Part shown: positions 11,947 to 25,315 of the stretch, piece after piece
How the letters are laid out: every line of letters starts with the position of its first letter
Numbering within the stretch: position 1 is the first letter of the stretch
From: Setophaga petechia
Taxonomy: Eukaryota > Chordata > Aves > Passeriformes > Parulidae
Length of the DNA stretch: 64,000 nt
Reading direction: 5' to 3'
Assembly (NCBI GenBank): GCA_024362935.1
Contig: JANCRA010000025.1
Location: 9,884,936 to 9,948,935 of the forward strand
The notes under the pieces: model-generated
Told to the model about the DNA's origin: nothing
Seen by the model: only the letters and a program-made list of their open reading frames with translations
The model's database searches: none
Program-made: the position numbers and the translations under genes

Positions 11947-13331
11947 CCAGTAATTGGGTAGTGATCTTGTGTCAGCTAATTGAATCAACTATAAACTCAT
12001 TAATAACACTTTTATTATTAAAATAGTGTTCCTGGGCAACCCACAGTACCATGAGTGGAAGGCATATATCTATATCCATCTTGTTTCCAGGTTTCTCATT
12101 ATGTGTTGGCTTTTGGCACTTAATAATTCCCACTCTCATGAACATTGAACACTGATGTTACTGGTGCAACTAGTTCTGTCCTCAACATGGGTTCAAAAAC
12201 ATTATAAATTGCTTCAAAGAGGGATTTTTGCAAGCATCTGTCAGTTCTGACCGGAAAAAAATGAGGTAAAATAGTGAAAATTTAACAGACAGTAGTAATT
12301 GCTAATCTGGTTCTTTGCTTTTTTACCACTATATGGTCATGTGTTAAATTACACTTTTTAGCACTACCCATTTTTGTCTTGTCACTTCTAATTTGGAACT
12401 CTTTAAAAGGGCTGCCTTGGGATTTATTTCAGCACCCAAAGTATTTTTATTACCATGTAATATGAAAGCAAGGCTGGCATTAGTATAAATTGGTGGCAAT
12501 ATGCAATAACCTTTTACAAGAATTTGACATTGAGGGGGTTTGGAGGTATTTATCCTGGAGTCACAGTGAATTTTTGCTCTTTTATTCCAAGAGTGAGAAC
12601 ATTTGGCCAGTGGAGGGCACTGCCCCATAACACAGGAGAAACAGAAACTCCCGTTTCAGCTTTCCAAATCCCATTTGTCATTTCAGCAAGCTTACTTATA
12701 AACTTAATTTATCTGCGTCTGAATTTCCCCAATGTTAAATTGGCAAGTTGCCACACTAAGAAAAAAACCCCTACTATACTTAAACATCAGTTTAATGAGC
12801 AATTTAACCAACCCCCAAAGGCTCAGCTTGGTGTGGCAGTTTGACTTTCTTTCCTGGAAAACAGACCATTGTAACAGCCCACTGAAGGCTGTCAAAATAT
12901 AACTGAATGCACATTTTCATGTAAACCTCTATGCAGCAAAATTCCCAGATCTGATAGAAAAGTTTGACATAAAAAGTTGCTTTGAAAATAGAAGCTTCTA
13001 CAAGACATTTTCTAGAATTGATTTTTTTTTTTCCTTAATGAGTTTTTAAATAATTTCACATAATGTTGAAGTGTGAATCAAGTTTTTCATGGCAGGGGTG
13101 TGAAGTGACTCTGGGATATAGGACTGTAAATATCTGTCAAGAAAACAGTTTACAAAGAATGCATCTGTTTCCAGATAAAATTAAAGACTCCCCTTTGTGG
13201 CTTTACACAGAAATTATTTATCTCAGCAGCAAGTCAGAAAATAGAAAAAAAGGCAACTTTAACATTTGTTATTGAAAGGGGTGCAAGGAGCTGGATTGGG
13301 TTCCTGGTCTCTTGTCTGTACTGTGAAGAGA
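11947..13331. other. Noncoding stretch, no supported gene
   Basis: Ordinary AT-rich sequence. The open frames at 12344-12628 (minus) and 12524-12844 (plus) overlap on opposite strands and show neither splice borders nor protein-like character. Confidence 0.5.
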
Positions 13332-13382
13332 AAACCAGGGAAGGGGGAATCACATTATCAAACCAGGGAAGGGGGAATCACA
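13332..13382. repeat. Two-copy tandem duplication, 28-bp period
   Basis: A 23-base phrase beginning AAACCAGGGAAGGGGGAATC occurs at 13332-13354 and again, identically, at 13360-13382, separated by TTATC. Such short direct duplications usually come from replication slippage or staggered-break repair. Confidence 0.95.
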
Positions 13383-13511
13383 AAGCTTTGGATGTCAGAA
13401 TTTGTCAAGGTTTTAGTTAATTATTATTATTATAACTTAGTTTTAATTTCCAAGCTCCATGACATATGTCAATATCATGAGTGTCTCTGTGCACAGCAGT
13501 GATGGGAGTTT

Positions 13512-13565
13512 GGAAAAAGTAACATGAAAAAGGAAGGATTGGAAAAAGTAACATGAAAAAGGAAG
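13512..13565. repeat. Two-copy tandem duplication, 29-bp period
   Basis: A 25-base purine-rich phrase starting GGAAAAAGTAACATGAAAAA is found at 13512-13536 and repeated identically at 13541-13565 with GATT between. It lies only 130 bp from an unrelated duplication of nearly the same period. Confidence 0.95.
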
Positions 13566-13979
13566 CTGTTTGCTGAAGAAGACAGTGCAGCCCTTCATAT
13601 CAGACCACCCCAGGCAAAATAAAAGTGTGCCATGTGTGGCACCTGTGTTTTGGGGAGGGGAGGATAAAAAACCTTGGTGGGAAAATTGTGGTGGTTGCAC
13701 TGCACAGAGAAGTGTGACTGGGTCCCTTCTGTAGAAATAACCAAGCACATGTTTGCTGTTACTCCTGACACGGTGGTTTTGCAGTATTTTGTGTTTTAGC
13801 ACTTCTGCTGTGAGATTAAATTGGGCGTGGCTGAACCGTGCCTGTGCCTGTTCTGGCCATAGGCACTTGGTTCTGCTCATTGTGTTTGTGTAAAATAGAC
13901 AAAGGAGAAGCAGGGATAGGAGTCCAGGGTGTCTGCAGCCTAAACATTCAGGTCATTGCTCAGGTGGTCGAGCTTCATC

Positions 13980-14360
13980 TGTAGCCATGATATTTTATGA
14001 AAAATCCTTTCCTTAGGACTTTTTCTCCTGAGAAGCTGAGAAGCCTCAAGAACAAAATGTAAACAATAATTATCTGCTGCTGTGGAATGCAACAGGTGCA
14101 TCTGTGATTGGTCTTGTGTGGTTGTTTCTAATTAATGGCCAATCACAGTCAGCTGGCTTGGACTGCCCGAGTCACAAGCTTTTATTATCATTCTTGCTTT
14201 TTCTATTCTTAGCTAGCCTTCTGATGAAATCCTTTCTTCTATTCTTTTAGTATAGTTTTAACATAATATATATAATAAAAAAATAAATCAAGCCTTCTGA
14301 AACATGGAGTCAGATCTTCATCTCTTCCCTCATCCTGGAACCCCTGGGAACACTGTCACA
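13980..14360 (+). mobile_element. Solo LTR of a passerine endogenous retrovirus (TguLTR5-like)
   Basis: This roughly 381-bp block begins TGTAGCCATGATATTTTATG and ends CACTGTCACA, giving TG...CA ends. It holds a CCAAT box (14139-14143), an inverted CCAAT (14107-14111), an AT-rich promoter-like stretch and AATAAA signals around 14274-14287, in the order U3-R-U5 on the plus strand. I recognise the sequence as a common songbird LTR, close in memory to the zebra finch TguLTR5 group. The name is not verified. No internal retroviral sequence flanks it. The flanks (TTCATC before, CTCCAT after) do not give a clean target duplication, so the outermost bases may be off by a few or the flanks have changed. 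Confidence 0.8.
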
Positions 14361-17300
14361 CTCCATCCATAAACCACAGGGTGTGTTTTACATTGGCAAA
14401 ATTCAACACAAAAGTACTTTAGAAATTGTTTATACCAGTTGAACTTCTCTTTTTCCATGGCTGCTTCCCTGGGCTGCCCCTGTGACCGAGGCAGCCCCTC
14501 TCCCATAGCAACCAAAAGCCCATCCCTGCCTCACAGGGACTGTAGAATCTCTTAGGGTCAAAAAAGGATGGAGAAAAGGATGGAGAAAAAAAAAGAAGGC
14601 ATGAAGACACCATTTTTTTGGATAGAATTTTTGGAGGGGAGAGCTAAGATAAAAAGCTATCATTCTTTCTAAGGCAGGAAGCTTTAATTTTACCTTAATA
14701 TTAGCTGAGTGTTACCCTGCTGTCCTTCTGAGCATGGGCAGCAGCCCTGCAAGCCAGAATCCTGCCTTCCACTCAAGAGAGTCACTTTTTTATGCTTTCT
14801 GAAGAGGTGACATGCCTGTCTGACAAGCTGCTCCTACAGACATCATTTCTGAGGCAGCAGGGAAAAAATTCAGAAACTGTAAGTGAAAGTTAAGAGAGCT
14901 CAGTGTGGTTAAGTGAAAAGTTGTGATGAGTGCATTGAGGACAAAAAAAGATAGGAAATAAAAATTTATTACAGGTGTCAGGAGCAGTTCTGTAGTTAGG
15001 AAATTCACTTAATGGGTGATTTCTTTAGTATTTCGTCATTACCAATATTATGAAAATCTACTTTCAAACTGTCAAAATAATTTGAACAATAATACTTTGA
15101 TCATAAATTGAAATGTCATCCTTTGTTGATGATGTTTCACAGTGGAGTTTAAACAAACAAGCAGTTTGGAGTTATGACTGTATTTCTACCCAGGCAGCAG
15201 GTAGACTGTCCACTTAGCCTAAAATGAAAGAAGGAAGACTCTTTTCTGTGGTTTTTAAGTGTTAATTTGGTGTTTATCAAGGGGTGCTGCAGTTTTGCCT
15301 TATTTGCCAATCTCTAGACAGCCTTATTCTGTATTTACCAGTCAAGTGCCTTTCCTTATTGAAATATAAATAATTGTTCATTTCATTCAGGTGGCTTTTA
15401 TAGACTTTTGTATAGTGTAACATTGTACCCGATGAAGCAAGACACACTTGCTTTCACTGCATTAAAGGATATTGGAATTCACATGACATGGCTGAGTTAC
15501 TGGAACTGCTTCTGTTCTATGGGATGGACTTAGGGCTATGGATTGTTTATGGCAGCTCCAAAAATACTTCTCATGTATGTTGGTGCCTTACTGATTTTTT
15601 TTAATTATTTTTTTCCTAAAATAAACTCTAAAGAAAAATCTTACAAGGGAAAAAGAAATTCTTTAGTAAAGCAAATGCCATTTACATCTTTATTGTGTGT
15701 TTAAAAACAATGCCAATTCTCATTCTTCAGTGAACACTGAGACCACTGCTCATTCAGCTGTAAAAGTACAATTTAAATGTATCTCCTCCATATTTCTTTT
15801 CATGTAAACAAAATTTAGATGCTTTCCAATGAGCAGATATCTCTATTAAAACTCTCTTATTGTGTACAAGATGTTCACAACAAAAGTTAGTAATTTGAGA
15901 GATCACCTTGTATGTTCTCATGGCTATTCTCTTGGGTAGCCCTACCAAAACTGAAGGAATATATTCTAGACTGAAATTTCACTAATTTATATGTACATAC
16001 ATATATTATACCATATTTAATTACACATATTTAAAGTAATGCTGAAATACTCATTGATAAATCAACATACAATTTAGGCTAAATATTAATTACTCCTATT
16101 TCTGTGCCAGGGAGGTAATGGAATTGTTGCAGCCAATGTAACTAACATATGTCTGTGCCTAAATAGGGCTGATACGTGAAAACTGGTAGATGAAATTGCT
16201 GCTTTTTAAATTTGACCACTGCATTAATCTCTGTGCTTGAAAACTCTATTTTAATAAGTTACTTCCAGGAAATTTAAATTCTATAAAAAATGATGGTTCC
16301 TCATGGGTTTCTCAGCTCTGACACTTTCACAGCTGCACATGTTAAATCTTTTTATAGGCCAAACTTGATGAACTCCAAATGGGACAATGGAAGTTGCTTT
16401 TCAGGTTGGATACACTGAAATAGATGCCAGACAAATACCAGTGCCAGTTGCTTGTCTGCTTTTTCTTTTAGTGCTCTGCAATTTGGAGAAGCCATTATAC
16501 TCTCTCTTTTACTCCAGATTAAACCCCCTATCTCCAGGGCTGCTTTTTCCCCTGCCCAATAATGCTTCTAGATGTTATCACCACCTTCTCAAAAAACTTT
16601 GCCCTAATTGCTTAGCTGTTTGTTTGCATTGCTAAGACAATTTATCTCTGGTCTCTGGGTCAAAATGAATTTATCAGACCATTACAGTACAGAAAGCTTA
16701 GTATGTGGGCACTGAAGCTTGCAGTCATTGCACGCTATATTGAGCTCTGTTCCTCCCAGTGCTCTGCCTGTTTGCTCCTGGCCTGCTGTAATGGCATTTT
16801 TCATAACTCACTGATACTTATCTCCCCTGCTCTAGTCAGCCAGGCTGCCTACATCCAGGCACTGGCTACAACAGATAATCTTGATGGTCTTTTGTTTTTA
16901 ATTTTTATTTAGTCAGCTGTCTGCAATATGTGCGGTGCTCATTAGTGTAAAAATATGCTTGGAAACAAAGCTCCAAGAGCTCTTGAAGCTGTTCTTATGC
17001 TGATTTCTCTTACTCCAGCAGTTGTCACTGAAAGATCCCCTCCAGTGGGTTCTGTGATTTGTCCCTGCAGTAATCCAAATCCAATAATACAATGTAAACT
17101 ACTTTCCACATGTTCCTGTGCCTGCTTAGCTACTTTGTTATTTAAAAAAAAATACAAATTCCTTCTAATGTAAAATGTGTGGAATTTGCAGCATTTCGGA
17201 TAAACAGAGCATGTGCTCTTCCTGTGTTTAGTTCTTTTCTTAGTCCTTCAACTCTGTGTCTGCTGTAAATTTCATACTTCATCTCCGAATTTTGCAGTTT

Positions 17301-19433
17301 GCAGAATTCGTTCCTCAATTCCACATTGGTTCTCACCTTGACAAAAAATTGTCATTGGTTTGGTCTTTTAATGTAGGAAAAGTTTCAATTTGATTTCTAT
17401 GCATAATCTTTTCTGTGTAACCTTGAGTGAAAGGCTTCCATTAGTGTCATGTTCTCCACCTGCCAAGCTCTGATTAAATTTTAATTTAGAAAACAAGCCT
17501 GTTAGTGTTTAACAAGCACTGGGCAAGGGGAACTTGCTAGCCAAGGAAGGGCTGTGCTACCTTGAGCGTTTTGACTGCAAATCCTTTGTCTCCTCCTCTT
17601 GCAGGGAAACCCAAGGTCAGCTCTGAGTAAAATAAGGTATAATTTATTCAGCTAATTACCCCTGATCTTTCTACACAGCACTGCTCTATCAGTGAGGGAG
17701 AACTGCTTTGTGCCAAAGTTTGTCTCAGCAGCACAAATGAGCTGGGCCTGTTCTGTCTTCTCCTGCTTGTCCCTTTCCCCCCTGCACCTCCTGAGGCACA
17801 GGAATAAAGTCATTTCCTTAGCATGGGGGATTGACCAGTGCAGTGTGAAGTGGTGAGGGCAGGGTAGAGAAGTGGACAGGAGTTGGGGAGCTTGTAGCTG
17901 AAAAGATGGGGAATGGAAGCAGGGAAAGCAGCACCTGCCTGGATGAAGATTTGGGGCTCTCACCCAGAGCTCCCTTGTACGTCTTGCTGGTGACTTCAGA
18001 GATCACCTGGGCTCCTCTCAGCTCCTTTCATCACCATAACCACCTCATCCTCTCATCAATCCCTGCAGTTTCTCTTCCTCTTTGTGGGGTGGGAGAAGTG
18101 TGTGTGTGTGTGTGTGTGGACGTCTGAGAAAAGCCTGGACAACAAAATTTGACTTTGCTCACTATGCTGAGGAGCCTTGACTGAGCTCTGCCTTCTATTT
18201 CAACACTCAAGCATCTGAGTTTTGCATCTAGCTGGACAAGAATCTGAGTTTGTGTCCTCAGGTGGCCTTAGAATTTTCCCAAGAAGAATGTCTAACATCT
18301 GCAGAACTTGGAGAGAAGTCTTTATCTTTTGTTATCAGCACATCTCTGCAGCTCCCTGCTGGATGGAATCAATAGCCAGGATAAAGGGGGTAGCCCATTC
18401 CCTTCCCACTTACAGTCAGCCCTGTTTGTACTTGATTAGACAGAGTTTTAGAGATAGAATCATGTAGGTTTAGTGCTATAACCACATAGGTAGCTATTGG
18501 ATTTCTGTGAAATGTGTCTATACTCTGGCTTACAGAGTTCTCTCTTTCCTGTGATATTGTATTACACCTTTTTAGATTTCTTTTGTTGCTTGTTTGCCTG
18601 GTTGTGAAAGCAAACCAACTGCTGTGCTTGAACCCCTGCATATTTACACGGAGTCTAAATTTAATTTTATCACTCATGCATAGTATTAAACCCTGAAAAT
18701 TAAGTCAGAATTATCCTGCTGCTTACTTTACAGCAAGTCTCTGTGTGTGATGAGTAAACACACTGTGGGTGGCCGAGGCTAAAATAAAATTTCAGTGTTT
18801 GTTCGTAAGGGCAGATTTCTTCCCCTTCAAAAGATAAACACCTAGCCACAGTTTAGTAGATTTTACCAGCTGGCCTAATTGATTCAAAATCCAAAATATC
18901 TCACAGATTACTGTAGAATATTTAATTTTTTTTTTTTTTTTTGTATTTTCATAGGCATATTATAAAGCTTTTGGAGTCTTCTAGCACTCAAAGCATGACT
19001 CTTATTTCAGATGTTTGGATTAAAGATTTTGCCACAGCCCATATCTCAGGTCTCTGCAACTAAATTGGAAATACAAACCCAAAATATATGCCCTTACTTT
19101 ATCCATTGACTATTATACAAGAAAACTATAGCAATTGAGGAAAAAAACCCCAAAACACTCATAGTATCACACAGTCATCCTCTCTTTTCAGTTGTATCAG
19201 CTGAGCACTAACAATGAACATCTCCAAAATCTCCAGTTTCAGCACTGTGACACTTTAATGCATGAGCTAATGAAGAGCTGGAGGTTATTTAATCTTATCC
19301 TTGCCTGTTCCTCCTTCAGAAAGTGCTAATCTCTTTCACAAACAGAAGGGGCATGAGCTCATTATAGAACTTGCTATTCATGACATCACCATTCCCCTCA
19401 GTGCTTCTCCTCTATGTCTCTTTTTTCTTCTAG
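14361..19433. other. Noncoding stretch, no supported gene
   Basis: Intron-like sequence. It contains an interrupted purine run near 14560-14600, a 21-bp GT microsatellite (18098-18118) and a T run of 17 (18926-18942). No exon can be supported. Confidence 0.5.
18098..18118. repeat. (GT)n dinucleotide microsatellite
   Basis: Twenty-one bases of uninterrupted alternating G and T following GGGAGAA. A short polymorphic-type microsatellite with no other visible role. Confidence 0.95.
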
Positions 19434-19448
19434 CACTGTGTGAGCAAG
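19434..19448 (+). CDS. Candidate 15-nt microexon
   Basis: CACTGTGTGAGCAAG sits between a long pyrimidine tract ending TTTTTTCTTCTAG and the donor GTAAATATC. The length is a multiple of three. Read in phase 0 it gives H-C-V-S-K; a phase-2 entry would meet a TGA. It could equally be a decoy acceptor. No neighbouring exon tests the frame. Confidence 0.15.
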
Positions 19449-22400
19449 GTAAATATCAGTATCAAAGTGTGACAACAGCTGTACTTCTGCCTGGGCAATG
19501 GGTTTCAGCCTGTTCTTTGGTTTCAGTGTTCTTGTTTGGGCAGCAAAGAGACAGTGTAGAATTGTCTGACAATTCAGGTGGGTGACCCCATCTTCATTCA
19601 AGAAATATTCTTCCAGCTTGTGGCCGTGGCTTCCTTATCAACCTGTTTTAAACTGCCTTAGTTTATTGGTGGGATAGGAAAGTGAAGGAAGCAATTTAAG
19701 TCCAAGGTCTTTTGGTTTACACTGTTAGCTCTCATTTGAGTTCTTTTGTTTAAACACAGCTGGCCTGTCTGGGGCTGACACCCAGCTGTGCTCTGGCAGG
19801 TGAAATCTGCAGTCGTGCTGCTGATCCAGCAATGGAAATCCACGGAGAAATCTGAGGAACTCTGTGACATGGGACATTAGGCCAGCTCATTCTCCAAGTG
19901 CAGTGGATTAACTTTCTCCATGGGCTCTCTGAACTCAAATTATTAAATGGGCTGTAAACCCTGGTGTTTACACACGAGCTTGTGCTGAGGGGCTGAGCTG
20001 CAGCCCAGGAGCTGCCTCGTAGGCAGGATCTGAGGGTCGTGTGGGACTGAAACACTGCACAGCAGCCTGTGGGAGAACACCCTTTTGATCAGACACAAAC
20101 CACAAAATCCAAATCACAAATGAGAAACAGCTTCTGGCTCTTGTAATTTCTCCTTAATATTACTGAAGTATCCCTGCTTTGCCATCCTTGGAGATGCTGA
20201 GGAGAAGATCTGTGAACGTATATTTTTCTATCACTGATATATTCTGATAGTCAAGTTTAGTCTTTGTCTTAAGATCCACCCCTTTGTTTTGAGTAACAAA
20301 CTTACAGACCTTATCTTCATTTCCTTCATATTGTTATGGAAATATTAAACACAGGGCTTGATCACTATTTAATGCTCGCCATGTTTGTTGTAATGTTCTG
20401 CCAAACTGCATTTTCTACAAAATCCCATCTTCATTCCTCTTTTGCAGATGTCTTTTTGCAAAGTATCTATGCAACAAATTGCCTTTAAAAGCAAAGGACG
20501 GTAAAAATTGTTCTGGTATTAACCATGGCTATAGGGCTGTTAAAATTTTATTTTTTAATAATAACATGACTCCTATTTTTTGTTGATGTCGCTCATCTGC
20601 AAGAATGTTTGATGTGGGCAGAATTTAACCCTGCTTTCTAAATGAATTTTTTGTTTGAGGCACGAAGACAAGAAGAAGTCTAGCATGAAAAAGTGTTATA
20701 ATTTTTTTCTAGTTTTCTGTTTCTAGGTCTAAGTCAAGAGAACTTTGAAATTCTGATGCATTAAAAAATGTTGTGGTGCTGAGAGTTACAAGCCTAAATG
20801 ACTCTGTTTATCCACGCTTGTACCTATAGACAGTAAAATCTTCTATGATTATAAAGACAAGAAATGAACATTTATCTTCAAGTTCTTGTTGATGCCTGTC
20901 TGTTCTTAGTCAGTAGCCACGTTTTTAGAACAGTAAAGCTTTTATTGTCTGACTGCTCTAGAGAAGAAAGCTGCTTTCCAAAAGCACAGTTGTCAAAAGT
21001 ATGCCTGTAATGTTGTGCTAAAAGTCTTTTTAGGGGGAGTAGTAAACGACGCTGGTGAGGTGTTTTCTTTTGAGGGAAAAATGCTTTGACTCACTGGCAG
21101 AAAGTCAAGTGAATGACCATAGAAGGGCAGGAGTTTGTTGTTGATTTGCCAGCAAAAATGAGATGTGAACTCTGTGAACTTAAAGGAACATAGGGCCACC
21201 TGTCTGGAAATGTGACTTGGTGGGGGAAGAGGGGGGTGTAGTTTGTGCTGTTTTCCTATACAAAGAAATGCTCTTGTAGGAATTCTGTATTTTTGCTCAG
21301 TTCATTGAAGAAAAAACCCTGAGCTAATTTGTGACATTTTTAGCTTTACTATGAACATGCTAAAGGGAGAATATCAATTCTTGCCAGTCTGTCACTTAGG
21401 GTGACAAGAGGTTAATGCTTCTTCTCTACCTATGCCCAAACTTACTGTGCTCATTCTATGGTCAGGTCAAATGCTTTTAGAAGTACAGCAATAATACACT
21501 GCCTTTGGAGCAGAAGCTTCCTTTTCATATGGAATTTTTATTTAACAATGATAACCACTGAAATACTGAAATAAAACACAGGACAATGTAACTTCCAAAT
21601 ACTTTTTAATATTGCTGCAGTTCTTTTTTTTTTTTTTTTTCAAGAATTGAATTAAAAACATGCTGCAAGAGGACTAAAATGGCAGTAGAGAAGGGAGCAA
21701 AATGAGCTGTTAAAATCAGCTGGTTAATAGGTAGTAACAAGAGAGGATTTTTAGGAAAATTCTATTGAGTGTCAATAAACAAAAGGAGTAGGGAATGCAA
21801 TTACAGGTGAATTATAATCAAGACAGTGGAAAGTTAGGCCTCTTTGGACAAAGAATGATAAAAAGCCACAGTTGGGGCTATTTTCTTTTGGTGGGTGGTA
21901 TTTAATGGGTTTATATGAACTTTGTTGCAGAACTCCCATGAAGATGATTGATCAGAAGGAGTATTTTCATTTCCTTTTTATTATTCAGAAGAAAAATTGA
22001 TACATGAAGCTTTCTCTAGGTCTAGTTTTGTGGAAGGTGTGGCTCAAGAAAACTGGTTCCTATGAGCAAAAGACCTGTCTGGGTGGGGAGTCTCCAAAAG
22101 CTCTTGAGTAACTTAGGGCAGTAAATTCTTGGATTTTTGATGCAGTTAATAAAAAACAAGTCATATCAAAAAGTAGAAGTAATAGTTAAACCAACAACTT
22201 GCCATCAGGACTCTCTCAGAGCTGAGAGTAGATGCCTCTCCCCAAGTGATTCACTTTGTTTCACCAGGTCCTTTCTCTGTTATTTCATGATATATCACAG
22301 AAATCCTGGTGTTTTCTTGCTCTCAGGGTTGTGGTTTCACAATCAATTTGAAGTGATCTAAGACTGTTCTGCCTCCAAAATATTTGTCTGGCTCTTTCCT

Positions 22401-24696
22401 CTGCCCTGCTGCCTCTCTTCTTCCCCTTTTCTGCTTTTCTCAGCACTGGATATTATACAGACCACTTACCTGGTTAAATACCTTCAAAAGACCTCATAGA
22501 AGTGGCTGAGAGTAATAAAGTTGAGTAGAAATCCTTGATTATCTTGGGGCAATTATTTATTCTGAAAATAAGGATTTTTTTCCATGTGGCCTTTCAAGTT
22601 TTATGGAACTACACTTCTTAACTTTTAATTTTTAAACCTTTTGGCCCTCTTCTTTTACTTTATGTATAATGGTATGGTCAGGTTTCTGTTTGTCTGTCTG
22701 TAGTTGGGTCAAAATACACCAATTAATGGATTCCACCGAGATGACACACTAAGGCTGTAAACTTCAGACTGAGAGATTCTCCCATTCCTTATTTATAAAG
22801 TTCTGTTTCAGGATAGTAATGTGAAAATAAGCAGTTGCATTTGAAGCATGTATCCCAAAGCATCTTGATGTGTTTTCACTCCAGCATTAGCAGATGTTTA
22901 TGTAGAGCACAGAATTTAAGGGAAATACCTTTATATCCACCCAGGGAGTGGCAGACAAAGAAGGAATTTCAGCTACAGCATCCTGGGTCAGATTTATCTC
23001 TACAGGAGAACAAGACCATTTTATAAATTCACCAGCTGGCTCTTTCAAAGAGAAGGAATCAGAATGAAAAAGTCCCATTGCACGGTGTTAAATCAGACAT
23101 TTGGCCAAAATGGAAACAAGTTCAAAGGCAGAGTGAAGAAATAGGGATGTGCCAAGATTGAGTGGACAAGGAGCCAGGCTAAGGAACAGAATGTGTGCAG
23201 CAGGAGGGGCAGGGCTTAGGGAGGAGACCATTCCCCAATGCTCTGAGTGACAAGAAGTAATCCACATAATTATTAGACTTAAAATATTCCTCTTTCCCCA
23301 CACCTCTCCTTTTAAGCAGTAGAGGCAGAGCTGTTTTTTCCACAGGCAGCTTCAGTCCTGCCTCAGAAAGTATTAACTTTCTTCTTGAATTCCTTTTTAT
23401 TGTCCACACAGCTTTGGCATGGAGTTTTGCTCTGCCACAGGTTTTTTTGTATCTTAAAAGGTCTGGGCAGTTCCCCACTTTTTCACAGCCCACTTGGATT
23501 TGCCACCTGGCCCTGTTACTGCTTTCTTTGTGCCAGCTCTTCCCACTGGGATGGAGGCTGCAGGATGAAAAACACTGATTTTTGGGATGCTGGTGATTTC
23601 AGGAGTGGAAGAAGAACCCATTACTCATGCAGTAAATAGGTATTTTTAGAATTCAGATAGAAATAAAAACTCTTTTTTTTCCTCTTGTATTTTCTACTAA
23701 ACCCCAGCAAGAGTAAATTCTTCAGTCCCACTTTTGTCATTCTCCATGGATGAAAAAAAAAACATTTGGGATTTTTTAATGACATCGTGTTGCACTGGCT
23801 ATGACCAGTAAAAAGAGGACAATTCTGCTTTCTTACAGGGGAAAATCCTGTATTTATTGATTGCATTGTGCATTTCCCAGATCTGCCCAGAGTTGTTGGC
23901 ATGGAGATGTGTCATTCTGTCAGGCTTTACTTCTGCTGCTAATTAGAATTTGTGAGTGTAAGTGCACAGAGACATTTTTAATTTTGAAAACTGAGTGCAG
24001 TGTTAGTGTGGGAGAGTTGTGCTGCTGATGTGATAACTGTGGCAGAACTTGATGTGTTTGTTCCAAACTCTGGATGGGCTCCTCTACAACTCCTCCACAG
24101 ATCTTCTGTGCAAGTTTCCAGCTAAAATATGACTGCATGATGAAATAAATAATGCCACACCAAACAAAAAGAACTTCCAGATTGGGTACAAATATTTGTA
24201 CAGAAAGCTTCTGAGTATCAGCCTTTGTAACACATCTAGGTTCTTGGGAGTCAAAATGAGTGTTTCCTGTTTTCAGTAGCTGTTTACAGATTTTGCAGAG
24301 TAGGTTTGTAGATCAGTCTTGTAGCTGATTCATAAGGGGAAAGTCAGAAAAGTCATATTTTGATGGAATTCTATTCAGTCATGACACTGAATTCTTCTGA
24401 TGGAATTCTTCTATTCAATGATGACACAGCAAACTTTTTTCTTCACCCAAAACAAACATGTCTGAAGAAGTAGTGTGGAAAAATGCATCTTTTTTTTATG
24501 TCTGCTAAACAAGTACACTTTAAATCTGTGTAAAAGTGACCTGGCACATTCATAAAATTATACATTCCATCAACGTTTTGCTATTTTTGTCCCTCCAAGG
24601 TAACACTTTGTTCTTGCTCTTCCTCTGCTATAGACTTTGACCTGGTAACACACAGTGGCTTGCAGCTGAGCAGCCACACCTTGGTGAAGTCACTGT
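19449..24696. other. Noncoding stretch, no supported gene
   Basis: AT-rich sequence with a T run of 17 at 21624-21640. Open frames around 19750-20055 and 23088-23640 occur on both strands together and look like chance frames in slightly richer G+C sequence. Confidence 0.5.
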
Positions 24697-24730
24697 ATTC
24701 CCACTGTATCCACATTCCCACTGTATCCAC
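24697..24730. repeat. Two-copy tandem duplication, 17-bp period
   Basis: ATTCCCACTGTATCCAC is repeated head to tail at 24697-24713 and 24714-24730 and followed by a further ATTC, about 2.2 copies without mismatch. Confidence 0.96.
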
Positions 24731-25281
24731 ATTCAGTTAAACCCTGGAAAAGCTTCTGCTCCCTGTTTTGTATCAGGACAGAGCAGTCAGGTTCCTGGGA
24801 CAGCAGGAAGAGCTGGGGGAAGCCCACAGTCCCTTGGAGGTGAGGTTTGGGACACTTGGAAAAGCTCAGGGTGGCTCCATCAGGATGAGAGTGCTGGGAG
24901 AGGCTCTGGGAGTTCATGAACTTCCAGCTCAGCCAGCCCCAGGAGCCTGGAATGTGGTGATATCATGGGCAGCTCTGCCAAGTGACAAACCAAAGTGACT
25001 TTCTGTTGTTTGGTGAATCTTGTTTGCAGAAATCCCTTCACGCTTTGTGTCATGGCTTTTAGATGTTTTCAGAGAGCTCTGGGGGTTTCATTTGGAGAAT
25101 TCCAAGTGTTCCCACCCTGGGACGTTTTCCTGAGGTCTCACTTGATATTCTTGATTTGCTGCCCTCCATTGCCTGTGATTTTCAGCCTGGATTTTTTGAA
25201 AGATCTGGAAATAGAGGGAAAACAAATCTGACAACTTTCAGTAGTACCATAATTGAGGTATAATTTTCAACATGGCATTCT

Positions 25282-25315
25282 TTTTTATAAATACCACCTT
25301 TTTATAAATACCACC
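25282..25315. repeat. Two-copy tandem duplication, 17-bp period
   Basis: TTTTTATAAATACCACC is repeated exactly at 25282-25298 and 25299-25315. The unit shares its length, but not its sequence, with the duplication 585 bp upstream. Confidence 0.96.
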
